Shown: positions 1-13,669, counted from the first letter of the stretch. The stretch is DNA of 64,000 bases from Dicaeum eximium (GCA_013396995.1 VWZP01006003.1:1461213-1525212); one strand, 5' to 3'. A program made the numbers and translations. Notes: generated by a model from the sequence alone, not told the origin.

Positions 1-1892
1 GAAACTACCATGTAACACTACAAACAATAACTGCTTTGCAGATGTCTAGAAGTGCATCTTTTACAAGAAAAAGTTTGCTTTCTAACTCTTTGAAGATGGT
101 GCAATTGCTTCTATCTATAAAAGAGGAGACCCATCCTAATTTCTCTTCTTTGTTATTTTTCCTTTGTAGACGATAAACTTTTTTGTTTATAGGACACTTG
201 TGTCTATTCAATATTTGATGCTGCAAGTCAAATCATGATTAGTTTCTGAATGCTAATGCATTAAAAAAGTCAGCTTGCATTAAAAGCATATGTAAGAGAA
301 TTCTCTTCCTGCCATTTCAACCTCCTCTAGGAACCAGGCTGAGGAATAATGTATATTTCTGACTTTCTTTTCCCAAACAGTAGTTACTTCTCCACAAAGA
401 AAAAAAACATTTAATTAAGGCATTATGAATATATTTCTTCCCCCTATCTCACTTCTGATAGAAGCTTGTACCTGTTCCCTGGTCCACTTGCCTGCCCTAA
501 ACAGGATGGCATGGGGAATGTCACACCTGAGATGGGGACCCCAACAGAACTGAAAAAATCACACGAACAAATGACCTGTGGCTTTTTCATGTCTATACTC
601 ACTCAACAATATCAGCCTATCACCTGAATGTTCTGCTGATTACATTATGTACCAATGGACTGAACAATGCATCACTTAGGAAAAAAGGGAAGACGTTTAA
701 AAAGAATATATCCTCACTTCTGGGCGTTTGAGCTTATGCCATAGGTATGAAGAATTTTGGTTAAATAAAACAATTTAAAGAAAACGAACAGGATGTTGCT
801 TACAGTTACAAAGAGAAAAGAAACCCAGCTGGCAAGCTGAATGTTCCAGAGTTCTGTACATTTAAAGGAAAAGAGAATGAAGTCCTTAGAAAGGAGTTTT
901 TCAAATCATTCAGAGGGGTCCATAATTTGACAATCAGTAAGCAATGAAAAATAACCACTGACTGCAGAACCTGAAACGTCCTCCACTTAGTTGCCCTCAT
1001 CTTCCTGACACTAAATTGTAGAGTAGTTAAATAGTGAAAAGACAGAAATAAGAAAGACTATTCTGGCACAAGGCAAATGGGAATAATCAAATTTCCATTT
1101 TGCTGCTCCAAGTTAGTGATTTTTCTTTGGGAATGGTAAAGTAAACAAAAAACTCCAAAGAGGTATTACTGCCCAGAAATTCGCTCTTGGCCCGCTGTAA
1201 GATGAGAAAATGACAGAACACAGAATCTAATTCAGGTCTTTCCCAAGATCTAGTACTTATATTTGTGATACAAATGTCATGGAATTATAATAAATTATCA
1301 TTTTTTTCTTGGGACATATAGTCTTGAGCCTCCTGGCTCCTTCCTCCTTTCCATTACAGAAAGATGCAAAATGTTGCAAAGTGCTGAATCAAGTTTTGCT
1401 TGGACAAAAACAAATCTTCTCATCAGGCTTCACTTGGGCCAAAGTTTACCTGTATCCCTACCAGTACTGAGTTATGAGGCCACTTGTCAGAAGCATCTCC
1501 GAGTAAATAGTAACACAAGCTCTGAAAAGGCATTTTTCTTATTTGTTTTTGTGAGAGCCATGCCTGAGGAATTTTTTGTGTCTAAACAACAAACTGTTTT
1601 ACAAACACACCAAAATTTCAACAGCTTTTCCTATCCTCTCCATGCCTTACAGCTCTATCTACCCTTCTAGTTCTACCTATATCAGCCCTATTTTTTAGTA
1701 GCCAGGTAAGAAAAAGCACATGGTAAGACACCCTTTTCCTAACAATGTAGCACAATAAAGGACCAAAGACGGAAAAACTCTAAACACATTTTCCCAAAAC
1801 AGACACTTCAAGGATTTTAAAACAAGAAAAATTACTTATCTCTAACATTAGTCAGCTCTTTTGCTCCTCTTCTAACTTCACACCATTCTCAC
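1..1892 (-). other. ERC1 intron after exon J (partial)
   Basis: AT-rich intronic DNA. I see no exon, RNA gene or recognisable repeat family in it. The open frames at 806-1000 and 1371-1670 have no coding character. Confidence 0.7.
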
Positions 1893-2086
1893 CTTTCCAG
1901 TTCTGCTATCTTCTTATCCTTGTCATTCTTCTCGTTTTCCATCTCTTTCAGGATCTCCAGAAGCCGATCCACCTCAGCCTGAGCCTTGCCGGACTCCTCC
2001 CGGTACCGCGTCACCTCCCGCTCCAGCTGCTGCATGCGGTCACTCAGCTCGGGGCTGGCCCTGGCCTCCAGGGCTGCCTCATGAGC
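1893..2086 (-). CDS. ERC1: ERC1 exon J (64 residues plus two bases)
   Basis: Exon of 194 nt, phase 0 at its 5' end and phase 2 at its 3' end. It reads AHEAALEARASPELSDRMQQ, LEREVTRYREESGKAQAEVD, RLLEILKEMENEKNDKDKKI and AELE plus AG. The acceptor is tctcccag|GCT and the donor GAAAG|gtgaga. Human has SPEMSDRIQHLEREITRYKDESSKAQ and KEVENEKND, so this is the most diverged exon of the ten, though every change is conservative. The split AG codon is where mammalian transcripts continue either with RQVKDQNKK or with a four-residue SLTS-type variant; the next exon lies beyond the left edge. The AEVDRLLEILKE…ENEKNDKDKKIAELE core is shared with ERC2. Confidence 0.96.
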
Positions 2087-2909
2087 CTGGGAGAAAAAGT
2101 TCAAGAAAAGCCACTTCATTCACATGTACATATTCCACAGACAATTCCAAAATGCCATCTAGATACCCATTTCAAAATGGCAAGATTAATTATTACACAG
2201 GAATACGCAAGCCCTGTGCTATTTTTAAGTATGGGGAAATACTCTGCAGTATTAATTTAAAAAATTAAAACAAAAATAAAAATTGAAAACAAATTTAGTT
2301 TTTAAAATTCAGCCTAAAAAAATACATGACTTATAATCTGAAACAGAATCAAAAAAGAAACAGAAATATGAAAAAAAAGTTTTAACTTCTTTGAAAGAAA
2401 AGAAAAATATAAGCAAGTGTGAGTGTAGAAGTTTCTAAAGTACACTTATAAAACAGTGATAGAACTATAGATTCAGTTATTTAGGGCATTTCTAACCTAT
2501 TTATTCTAGAAAAAGAAATCACAGGTTAATAGCCTTCGATAACTACATCACTATGCAAAGTGTCAGACCTTTACACAGATGGTGCTGATGTGCTCAAGCC
2601 CAGTTCTGTGAGCCACATGGACCAGGGTTAATGAGTATGGCTACTGAAATTATCTTTGCTTAGTTATCTAGGAAATACATTTTTCAAAATCAGGCTATCG
2701 GGACAAAAAGTACCTCTCGACTGAGGATGACATGATCCCAATGAAGAGATAGTTTGGGGAGGTTTTTTAGTGGCTTGGTGTGTTACAAAAATCACTCATT
2801 TATTAGTACACCTAGTTCAATAGTTCCCAAGCATGTAAGAGACAGGAAGAATGCAGTATTCATGCTGGAAATTAAACTAGCAGACTAAGGCCTATCCTTT
2901 TTCTCTTAC

Positions 2910-2936
2910 CCTGCTCTTCTGCTCTTGGATCTTGAA
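2910..2936 (-). CDS. Candidate 27-nt in-frame microexon between ERC1 exons I and J
   Basis: An attgcag acceptor is followed by nine codons, FKIQEQKSR, and a consensus donor AGG|gtaaga. The length is a multiple of three and both neighbouring junctions are phase 0, so inclusion would give …METQLKK-FKIQEQKSR-AHEAALEA… without a frame change. The peptide is charged and Gln-rich and fits a coiled coil. It lies 823 bp upstream of exon J. The sequence before the acceptor is not pyrimidine-rich, as often seen in regulated exons but equally in chance sites. I do not recall this insert from published ERC1 isoforms. Chance AG…gtaaga pairs do occur in introns of this size, so this remains a candidate. 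Confidence 0.4.
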
Positions 2937-5900
2937 CTGCAATTTGATATCAATTAAAGCTATTTCAGAATTGCTCAAAATTGCTTCAGTGAATAGCAAG
3001 TTTGATGGAGCTATTCTGCTGATCAGGATTGCCTGCAAAAGCCCAGGCCTTGCTCTTCTCAAAACAAACCTACCACATAAAATAAGACTACATACTTTTC
3101 TCCCCTCTGTGTGCAGCTGTGGAAAGTTGTTTTACAAGCCACCAATGTTCTGCTCCAAAGCACACTAAGTCTAGATCTGATAATACAGGACTCTGTTGCT
3201 TTTAAAGGTAATTGGAGAGAACTGCAGCAGTAAAAAATTCAGGGCAGAAAGCTGCTGCTTCCAAAGAACCAAATAGCAAAATTACATTTGACTAAATCTG
3301 TTTAGTTATTCAGTAAAACAAGACTGGAGGAAAACATGCATTCATTGACCCCAACATTCTTGCCTTGAAGCGTCTAGTTTTTAATTAGCTTCTTTAAAGC
3401 CAAGGCCACATTCTACCAGAATCCAGGAGACTTGTGGAGCAGAATATGCTGGGACTGTGGAACGTCTTGATGCCTGTCTTTAATGGGACTGACCTTGGAA
3501 TGGATCTGGGTTTCCCAAACAAAGGAAAGGTTCATGTTCCAGGGCCTTGGCCCTGCAGCTCTTGTCTGAGGGTCAATACAAAGCTGTTGTGGCTTTCTGT
3601 TTTTTAAAAACAAGAATTCCAGAAAGCTGATTAAGCTGGACAGTATTTTATCCTAAAGCAAAACGCCTGGCACTCCCCAGGTCTTCCTGGCAGATGTTGG
3701 TGAGAGTGCCCAATAACCAAAGATCATGGAAGAGTGGAACCCTTTCCCGAGGTAATGCATTTAGGAACAGTTAAAAGGCTCCTGAGTTCTGAGTGACTTT
3801 CCAGTCAAACCCTGACACTCCTGTGCCACTGAGCTGTAAGACTGAAAACCCTGCTTCTGGGTTTCTGGCTGAGACCTGGCCACAAGTGCATCCCTGTGAG
3901 CCTGGGGGCTTTGTGAAGCCTTCTGGAGTTAGGGCTGCCACTGCTTCCAGATTTCTTACTGCCCCATATGCACTTCAAATTACACACCCTTGGAAAGGGC
4001 TCTCCACAGCAAGTGGAAGTGTAATTAATGCCCTGCCAAGAGGATGCAGACTCCAGGAGGATGTGGCAGCAGTGAGACTGACAAGTGTGTCAGCTCCATG
4101 AACAGCTGCAAGCACCAGGGGACATACTTGGCTTTGCAAAGAGCATTGGTGGGTGTTTCTGAAATGCTTTTGTGGGGTTTCCAGCCTGCGGGAAATCTGA
4201 AATACTTGATTTCATTTCCTTTTCAACTACACCTTAAATTTCAAAAATCCCCTCCAATCCTTCCTTCCTAAATACAGGGAACTGGGACTATTGTTTTGGG
4301 GGGCACCTAACCATCAACGGAGGGCATTTGTGTTCTCCTAAGAGACACTGTGTATAGAGTTAAGTCTGGTTTTCACCAGACAGAGCCTGACTTCTTCTGT
4401 ACTGGATTTAGGTATGTTTCCAACATCTCATATTGTTTGTTTTAACAAATACTCCTCCAGGCTCTTTAAAGTCATCCAAAATACATGATCAGATAATCAA
4501 GGAACAACTTTTAAAAGAAAGCAAAGTTAGGCTGTTAGCCTGGCTTAATAAAGTCACTAATTCAAAAGAAGTTATAAGACCCAATGCAATTTGACTGTCA
4601 GAACAGTCCTGATTTATTTTACTCTGCTAACAAAAGCATCTCCACAACAACCCAAGAGACATTACTGAGAAGAGGAAATAAATTTTCTTTTCTAGAGAAT
4701 TAGCCAACAAGTCCGTGTGTCTGGTTCTTATAGAACCAAAGGGCTATTTACAGGACATAAATTATTAGTTAAGACACGTAACACATGTTATTTGTATATA
4801 ATGCACATAAGTATGGATACTTTCACCTAACACAAAGAGAACGTTATGTGATATGCTGTAAACTGGAGACCACTTCCTGCACTGTGAGTTACTGACTGAG
4901 TGACTTCGGTCCATTTTGTGGGTTTTGTACAAAATAGATGTTTCATGACTATATCTAAAATCCTACTGGATTCATTTATTGTATAAGAGAGAAAGCCAAT
5001 GCATTTAGAGGTTTCCCACAAACTCAGTCAAGATCTGGAGCAGATGAAATTGGCTACCTTCCCAATGCAACACTATGCAAAATAATTAATCTTGATTTTT
5101 TCCTTTAACCAAAAAGCTAAACACAAATAATGAATTCCTATATTCACAGTTAAAAAACCCCACATACAACTTGCCCCGCCCATCAAAATTATACAGAAAT
5201 TCCAAAATAAGTAGTAATTTCATTTTTGAAGCAGAATCAAGATCTAAAGTGACAAATGCACCAATAGTTTCTCCTGTACTAAGAGACCATAAGAAGTCTA
5301 TTTCAGTAAGTTTGACTTTCATCTCTGCCTGACACAGGATTTGTAAATCTGCTGTCTTTTAATATAGTTACAAACAAATGTGATAATGTATAAAAGAAGT
5401 ATGACAAAACTTAAATACATTTAGAAAGCAGCCTGCTGAAGGTGAAGGAACACTGCACTCTCTCATCTCCACAGGCCATTGAGTTTACCTGATTAGAGGA
5501 TATTTAAACCCTCCAGTTGTTACTCCTGACCCTGTCATTATCTCCCTGAGCTCCTGTGTGGTATCAAAGGGGTGAATTAAAGAGCGCAGCCAAACTCGCA
5601 CATTTCATTCTGCATTGATCTGAGTAAGAAACAGTCACATTTTAGCTGAAAAGCAGCACCCTCTTAAGCTCTGGTTTTATTAGCAAAGCTCATCTGATCA
5701 GAATTAATCTTTGCCAGCGTGAATTCAGTTTCAAATTCTAAGCGGTTCAGGACTGAGAATAGTTTAAGTTTACTGCTCTGGATATGTTCTCCCAGTCCTT
5801 AAGAGGGACTATAAACGAAGAGGTGGTTTAACAGCTTTCTGCTTTCCTGCTCTCATTTCCCATCTGGAATGTGGTAAGTGATGGGGTGACTGCTTCAGGT

Positions 5901-7682
5901 ACCTACAGAACATAAGAAAGAGTGATTGCTCCTCAAAGAAATAAACGTACTCTAACTTCTCTTGCTGCCACAGAAAATCAGCTGACAAAGCCAACTTCTA
6001 CAACTAAAACAAAGATGACCAATGTTTCATAGAAATAACCAATATTTACAGATGGAGAGGAGTGGAAGACAAAACACATTAAAAAGAATTTTCCAAGTTG
6101 ATATTTCTTGTGCCAAAACCCTCTTTTTTAAGAGGTAAGATAATCTTACAGAGTTTAAAGCGTGCCAGAGACAGGGAACATAACAATAGCATAGATCTAA
6201 TTTAAAGGTTCTAATATGTAAATAAAAATTCCAAACATTATGACCAAGACACCAAATCAATATTCCTAAAATATTAAGTAAATCAAACGGCAAATAACTC
6301 AGAGCAAACACTTTCTACTTTTACCTATGAATTGAGACAGTAAATTCAGTTTAACATTTCACATACAAATGTTGCCAAGAACTTTTGGCCACGAAGTAAA
6401 AGTTCCCAAGAACCTGAAATCCCATTTTAATCCACCCTCCAACCTCCAAGGGTGCCTCATGTCTCTTAAAAACAGTAAATGCACACACAAATACAAAAAT
6501 ATATTATGATTATTTACCGCTAAGGACAAACACTTTACCCACCTTCTGTACTTTTCCTACCAGAAAGGCAGAAATTTGACTGATAAAACATTTGTGCTGT
6601 CTTCTATTGTGCCTTTATTAGTTTTAACAAAATTGTAAATTTAAAAACCAACCAGGCTTTTTCCTCCTTTAGTTCCAAGGCTCTACACACCCCAACTATA
6701 AAAAAGCTTTTTGAAAAGGCAGTAATGGAAGTAAAAACCTCAGGAAATTCTCTGATATACTATGTACTGTAAACTTGAGTCTGTCACAGAGAGTTATTAG
6801 CTGTCTTTTAACCATCTCTATATGGTTAGTTTTTGTTAATGGAACTGCAAATTTTTGACACTGAATAAGCAACTGTTCAGTTGGAATCAATTAAAAAACA
6901 AATTATTTTCTTTATGAAGAATCATAAAGACAGGAAGACACCTCAAGAGATGCAACTTCCATTACTTTAAAAAGTGATTTCTTCAGAGAGATACAAGTTC
7001 CCATAGATGCCATTAAACATTAAAATTTGCTCTCTTTGGATTCACCCCAACACAGAGTGTGCAAAGTCAGGAGGGAAATGCCCAGAGGACATCTCTCTTT
7101 GTGAGTGTATTTTAACACCCCCACCTGCCTCCTCTGATCTGGCCCTTACTCACCTGACCACAGGCTACCACTGTTTTACAGAAACAGGACACAAGTAATG
7201 AACAGCCATTTAGTACCAGTTTTTGGATATTCAGTGTATGGCTCTACAAGTTTCCTTATTCGGAACTGCAACATGACATTAAAAGAAATAATTCCCCAAT
7301 TTTCTTTCTTATGACAGCATACAGATGGTCTGCATGCCTCATAAGAGGAGGAGGGGTTTGGCTACAGAGAGCCAATACTGAAAACAGCAAGACTCTAGCA
7401 GACAATAATTCAGTTATGAAATGCTATACAATTACCTCACAAGGAAAAATGAGAAAGATCACACAGTGTGACACTGGACATTTCCTAAATTTTTAATATT
7501 TTATTTTTCAAAATGAGTGTTATCTTCACAAATTTTTCTGGGACGGGTAGAGCAGGTAAGGTTAATTTTTTTTTTTTTTTAGGTGTAAGAATATCAGGGA
7601 GAAAACCCCTCCAACTTTCCACTACACCAGATGATGCTGAGATCATCATGCACCATCATCAGAATGGAACATTAAAAGCCAC

Positions 7683-7812
7683 CACAGAATCGTAGGATGG
7701 TCTGGGTTGGAAGGGTCCTTAAAGATGATCTCGTTCCAACCTCCCTGCTGTAGGCAGGGACACCTTCCACTAGACCAGGTTGCTCAAAACACCATCCAGC
7801 CTGGCCTTCACA
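7683..7812 (-). mobile_element. CR1 LINE 3' end fragment
   Basis: The plus strand reads cacagaatcgtaggatgg, then gggttggaagg, ttccaacctccctgc, and agaccaggttgctcaaa. This is the reverse complement of the 3' end of avian CR1 elements as I know it, so the element points left with its 3' terminus near 7683. It is heavily 5'-truncated, as usual for CR1. Subfamily not determined. Confidence 0.85.
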
Positions 7813-9651
7813 GAGCCTCTTGTGCCTTATCCTGTGTGTTTGCTGCATCATACTGGAGAATAAAATACACAGCTTGCTCCAGTATCTTCTATGTTCTGAC
7901 TTCAGAGTAATGAGTCTCAAAAAGTTTGCATGCTATTAAAGGTTTTGTAGAGAATATGCTTTCCTGACACAAATTCTTCTGCCTATTTGCACCACGTACA
8001 ATCTTTTTGTATTGTATCACATTTTCTCAACTCCTTATCGACACTGTTTAGCCAGGTTTAAAGAATTTCTGATATGGGATGCCACAAAAACTGAACAATT
8101 GCAAGCCCCAGCAATTCTCTGACCCTCAAACAATGATTGTCAGGATAGACAACTCCGTTTACTCTGAACATTGCCAAGAGTAACACAGGTATCAGACTCC
8201 TTAAAGTTCTGTAACACCATTTTTCATGCACAGAGCCACAAAAGAAATCTCTGATGAAAACCACCTTGGGTTACGTAATTTACATTGTCAAGATATTATT
8301 ATACAAACACTCCTTGACAGGAGTGCTCTTTGACATCAAACAGGAGGCTGGAAATAGGATCCAAAATTAAACTGACATAGAACCAGCGAGCTGAATGGTT
8401 ACACAAGATTTTAAGCAATCTTTCAGTTGCTGCAACTTAGTTGTTATTTCTGATGTGCTGCTGTGCCCAGGGTTACAGAACGCTTTCATGCAAGAAGCTT
8501 GATTTACATGGAAATTCCACCTTCTTGCTCTGAAAATGCACAGACAATGGAGATGACAGAAAAGCTACAGGACATTTCAAGCACAGGCAGCAAAGGGAAA
8601 CAAAACACTGACACAATATTAAGCTGTCCAAACAAAAATGCAGTTAGACCAAAGCAGTCAAACAGTGAAAACATCTCAGAAAGCTTTTTGCAACATGACT
8701 GGTCAGACATCCCACTGCTTTTTGTTTGTATCCATACTGTCCACACCCGCTACTAAAGGAATTCACCAATGCAGTCTGTGTTGGCCCAACTATAAAAGCA
8801 CAAGTGAATACACATGCAACACAAAAAATTAAAATGTGCTGGCAACAGCCTCTCAGATTGCCAGGGAACTTACTAGCTTGGATGGATGACTCAATAAAAC
8901 TTCAGGATGCTAAAGGGAGAAAGAAGATAGGAAAAGATGGAGAAAATTTGGGATAGGAACAGTGTGAAAGAGAAAAAGAAAGATGCAACAACAAAAGAAT
9001 TTAAAATAATAACTGCAACATTAATTTACTAAGATGACAGAATCTTAATTAGTGGTTTTAGCATGCATTACTAACCACCTTCTGGAACATAAGAAACATG
9101 GAGAGTTACCCTTGTGCAAGTTCCAAATTTTATCTTGACTTTTTCAATTTAACAGATTTGTCCAGCCCCCACATATTTAATGCAGCTCTTTATTTAGGTT
9201 TACAGATGAGTTTCACAGATTGAGAAGGATTTTAATTATTACTGCTTCCCTTGTATCAATTTCAATAGAGATGAATGGTTCAGAAAACTAATTCAGTAAC
9301 TGACACTACCTGAATGCTGAACACAATTCCTGGGTTTTTACTTTTATTGTAACAAGAAATCCTGATTTTCCTGGCAGCCTTTTTCTTTCTATGTTGAATC
9401 CATCATTTATTGTCCCTTCTTAAAAAAAAAAAAATCAGCTGAGAACAAAAACCAGCCTCATTTACCAATATTATCAGTAATATTTTCAGCTGTGGGAGAA
9501 AATCCATGTTCACAAAATAAAAAGCAGCATAGTCTGTATTAGACTAGCCAAGCTAATTCTTGGGAAAGACAGAATTTGGATCAACTCAATTAAGTAATTT
9601 TTTTCCTGTTTTTTGAAAGATACTATCCTCCTGAATTTGAAGAAAGAACAC

Positions 9652-9797
9652 CACAGCAGAAAAAAACCCAAAAAAAAACCAAACAAAAAAATACACCAAA
9701 AAAACCCCAAACAACCAACAAAACAAACACTCCCTCCAAAAAAAAAAAAAAACCCAAACAAAACAAAATAAAACAAAAACCACAAAATAACCCCACC
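9652..9797. repeat. A-rich low-complexity tract
   Basis: Almost only A and C on the plus strand, mostly short A runs separated by C, CC or CCC. It produces the long Phe/Leu/Gly/Val-rich open frames on the minus strand, which are artefacts of composition. Confidence 0.85.
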
Positions 9798-11373
9798 AAT
9801 TTCTGAGTAAATCTGTTGAAGGTAGAGGTATCTTCCTGGCAGGGCATCACTGCTAACATTTTCTGCTGAAAAGTTCCTAGAACTGCAGCAAGGGGAAGTT
9901 TATTAACATATGGTTTTGACCCTTTTTCCTCCCTAAAAATAAGGAGTATATCTATAGGGAAAAAAACTATGCACTGGAAATTAAGATGGACAAAAATCCA
10001 CTCATCTTTCCTGGGAAAACTTCTAATATTAGTTCGTCTCTCCCAGATCAGAAAAACAAAAAGAAACAAAGTATACTGGCTGGGAAAGACAAGACAGAAA
10101 ATGCTGGGAAAAGAGTATCCTGAAGAACAACAACTAAAGGAAAACTTTTTCACTACAAAACAAATGTTTTTCACTACAAACTACATTAAAATAGTAGTTT
10201 GTACAAAGATTTTCCTAAACAAAAGAAAAACCACCACGGAGCATAACAGCACTTCACAAAAAAACAGGGAGAGAACCTCCTATGTGTTATTTGCCTCTAA
10301 TGATTCCATCTGAGCCAAAATAGACAGGACACCCGGCCATGTAAACTCAACAGGGATTTATAAGCTGCTTTCACCTTCAGAATCTCCCACTGCACCTCCT
10401 GCTGGCAGCAGCATGACTGAGCACAGAAGCAGTGAATATAGAATAATTAGAACATTAAGCACACAGATTTGCATAACCATGGTATTAGTATTTGAAAAAA
10501 AAAAAACACACAATAATGAAAAACATTGCAGTTTCAGTTGCTAAGTCAAAGATCAGAATAAAACAGTTATTAGTGAAAAAAGGAATAGCAACAAGAAGTG
10601 GATACTTCAAGTGAGACAGTGGAGAGTGACATGGAACTAAAACCACTATCAACAACTCTTCAGCACCCTTGCGCTCTGCTTGGTTAATGTTTTTGTTTAG
10701 TGTAAAGTTAAATCCCTTTTGCAGAAGAAGGGGAAGCCTGCATGGTTTATGATTTCTCTGAGGTTCGCTGTTTGCAGGATAGCAAGAGTTTTTTACAAGG
10801 ACTACCCAAGTTTTTTTTTATTTAATGGCTTAACAGTAGTGCAGTTCAGTCTCTTCTGCCAGCTTCAAGGGCTAATAGATTTGACTGAAGTACTCAAACT
10901 GTTCACTGGGAATATGAAGCAAGGGAAGCAAGACTGATGTTAGACACATCTCCATTCAAACTGTGAGGGAAGAACCCAAAGGATAAAGCTTTTAGCCATT
11001 TACTCTTAAGGAGCTACATGAGAGCTTCCTGCATGTGTCTCATGCAAATTTGCACTAAGATAATGTAATAAACCTCAACAGAATGAACCTCTAATTCAGT
11101 TTTAAACTGAATGCTCTTATGTAGCCATTAGTTTTAAGGTTAATTATGACAATTATTTGCAATTGTTAACAATGCAGAAGTGCAAAAATGAATTTTTAGA
11201 AGCTTTAAAATGGAGCTGGATTATCTGTCATAATTATTTCTTATTTCATCTTGAAAATGTCAAACTGCCTGAATAAATATCTGTAATGCATTTAAAAAGT
11301 GAAAGCCTTTAAAAATATTTTTTGCTTCTGTGCAAGCTACATTAAAATCCACTGAAGAACTAAAAACAGCTGT

Positions 11374-11454
11374 AAAAAAGGGTTATTAAAGAAATATGTA
11401 AACCTACTATAGGGAAAAAAAGGTTATTAAAGAAATATGTAAACTTACTATAGG
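11374..11454. repeat. 41-bp tandem duplication
   Basis: The stretch ggttattaaagaaatatgta and the following 13 bases occur twice, starting at 11381 and 11422, with one substitution (cctacta versus cttacta). Confidence 0.9.
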
Positions 11455-11525
11455 TATAAAACATATTCAAGTGAATGTTAACTATATTTTCTTGAGTTAC
11501 TGGAAGTTACTGCACATAGGTAATC

Positions 11526-11560
11526 TAGGTAGCCTACCAATACATAGGTAGCCTACCAAT
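11526..11560. repeat. 19-bp tandem duplication
   Basis: taggtagcctaccaat occurs twice with a period of 19 bases. The unit contains the palindrome-like ggtagcctacc. Confidence 0.9.
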
Positions 11561-12450
11561 TTTTTCTTGGTTGTACAACTGAAACCATCCTGACCATGAT
11601 TTAGGTAGCTTATTTGGATAAGGAGATGCTCTAACAACCTCTGCCAAATCTTAGCTACAATAGATTTGTCAACTCACTACCAGCAACACAGGGTGAAACT
11701 GCAATTCATGGCAGAGAATTCAATGAAAGGTCCTTCAGGTCTTCTGAAATATCCACTGAAAACAGCCTGTGAGACCAATTACATGTGTACAGCTCCCTTT
11801 TCTTGCTACTGAGCTCTGCTGATGCTGAGTAACAGAACAGTTGGTTTTGTGTGATAGAATGAAACAGGACACACATGGGTCTAAATATGCATGTACAGAG
11901 TTTCATTCACACTGTTCTCAGGTGCATTAACATCCACCCTGCACCCACACAGCAGGAATTCTAAACAGGTCTGAACTGATCACTCAAAATCACACACTTC
12001 ACGGGTGGCACATTTTTTTCGCTGGTTTTTTGCTTTCCTCCAGGTAGGGCCAACCCTGCACCTGAATTTATCACATTAACTCCTATAAGCATTGATAATT
12101 GGTATGTGAAATGTTTGGCTGTTACTTTTTCAGCTGTTACATGAATTTAATGGCACAACTGCTGCTACAAGCTGTACTGAAGCCTCAAACTCTTAGTACC
12201 TGTAAACAGAAAAGCCAACAGCACTGTTACTGCATGTAAGTGAAATCAAAACTTTGCACAACAAGTGTCTTAAAGTTACTTTGATAGGCCTAGCTTATAA
12301 TATGGTTTGCATGGACACACCTTCATGGCTCTTGCTGAAAAGAAATTCAAAGAATTTGCTCTTAAGACCCCCAAGTTTTCTTTGTAGACATGGGCAATGT
12401 GCTTAGAACTGTATGCTTACAACACACATATAAACATGCACTAAGATTAC

Positions 12451-12591
12451 CTTCTTCAATTGTGTTTCCATCTTCAAACATTCTTCCTTTTTCTGTTCTA
12501 ATGCAATTTCCAGTGTCTTGAGTCTTGAATCTTTCTTCAGTCCTGATGAAGCTAATGATGAAGCATGTTCCTTAAGATCCAGTAATGATGT
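12451..12591 (-). CDS. ERC1: ERC1 exon I (47 residues)
   Basis: Phase-0 exon of 141 nt, the same length as exon H, encoding TSLLDLKEHASSLASSGLKK, DSRLKTLEIALEQKKEECLK and METQLKK. The acceptor is ttttaatttag|ACA and the donor AAG|gtaatc. Human reads ASLLDLKEHASSLASSGLKK and MESQLKK, so Thr replaces the first Ala and Thr replaces Ser near the end. The Ser/Ala-rich SSLASSG stretch is a flexible break in the rod. It is joined either directly to exon J or through the candidate microexon described separately. Confidence 0.96.
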
Positions 12592-13666
12592 CTAAATTAA
12601 AAGATGTGAAATAATAATCAAGTAAGTGCAATAGTTAGTTTCTTTTCTGTCTTTATTGTCCTCCTATCCCTTCACACTATGTTCAGGATCTAATTTAGAA
12701 CATTTTTTTCAGGTTGTTTGTGTCACTGACTTAAGACAGCTTGAATTAATTCAGGCTTTCAGGATCAAAATAAAACCTCGTCTAAATTAATTTCAAAATA
12801 GTTTTTAAAGATGGACAATTCTGTAAACTGGAACTCGTGTCCCAGTGACAGTCATGTTTAAGAAAAACTGGTTCTCAATAAAATTGTATTTTAAAATCAC
12901 ATGTGGTTAGAAGATTTAACCACTGTGAGAGTTGAAAGCATTTCTGTATATGGTTTCCATGGGCTGAAACTGATTCATGCCACCTTACTCCAAATGACAT
13001 CTCAACTTCTTTCTTTCTAAACATTTTTGTGTTTGGTTTTTTTTCCCTGCTGTCAAATGCTGATTTCCATGTAGACAAAACCTTAGAACTTTCTGGGTTC
13101 ATATTTTTGTATTGTTTTACTTTGACTGAGTTTTGAAAAAAAGATTGTAAATTTCCAAGAGAGGAACAGAAAACATTTATATTTCTCTCGTATAATTAAG
13201 GTAATTTGTCTAACCAAGTGGCTCATAACCAACAATCAACCTAATTAATCAAAAAAATACTTGAGAGTCTAAAGAACTTGCTGTGTTGTTTGCATAAAGG
13301 AACAAACATTACCCTCATGCTTTTGGCACCCACAGCTTTGACCCTGCTCCTTCCTCCCAACATTTAGACAGGGACAGGCTTGTTCCCAGCCTTCTGTGTA
13401 ACAGGCAGAGCTCAGTCAATGCCATCACTGACCAGCAGTCAGTCACTACTAACAAGATTAACTGTTGCAAACAAGGGGATGGCTGCTATGCCTGAAAAGG
13501 TGCTTCTGAAACACTGATGCTTTGCAAATTCTCAAATTATGTACTCTACCAGATCAGCTTTGTTGAAAGACAATTATTATAAAAGAGCAGTTTTCTTCAA
13601 CTCAAACGTAACACAAACAGAGACAACAAATAATTCTATCACAATAGGCTCTTGTTGCTGGTCAAC
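12592..13666 (-). other. ERC1 intron H-I, 1.1 kb
   Basis: Short AT-rich intron, with nothing recognisable apart from the weak donor at its 5' end. Confidence 0.8.
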
Positions 13667-13669
13667 CTC
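13661..13669 (-). promoter_or_regulatory. Very weak 5' splice site of exon H
   Basis: The junction reads GAG|gttgac. Positions +3 to +6 (t, g, a, c) all differ from the consensus (a/g, a, g, t). Homology on both sides (…GDLTEKE joined to TSLLDLKEHA) requires the cut at or very near this point. Confidence 0.6.

Larger units (their letters stand above)
2087..12450 (-). other. ERC1 intron I-J, 10.4 kb
   Basis: Contains the candidate microexon near its 3' end, a short CR1 3' end at 7.7 kb, an A-rich low-complexity stretch near 9.7 kb and two small tandem duplications at 11.4-11.6 kb. The region at 3.4-4.2 kb is less AT-rich than its surroundings, but nothing recognisable was found there. Confidence 0.75.

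Noticed and set aside
8463..8756. 97-codon plus-strand frame rich in Ser, Asn and Lys
   Set aside because: No recognised motif, no splice or promoter context, and within the length expected by chance in a window of this size.
9510..10174. Phe/Leu/Val/Gly-rich minus-strand frames resembling a membrane protein
   Set aside because: They derive from a low-complexity A/C tract; apparent hydrophobicity comes from T-rich codons on the complement.
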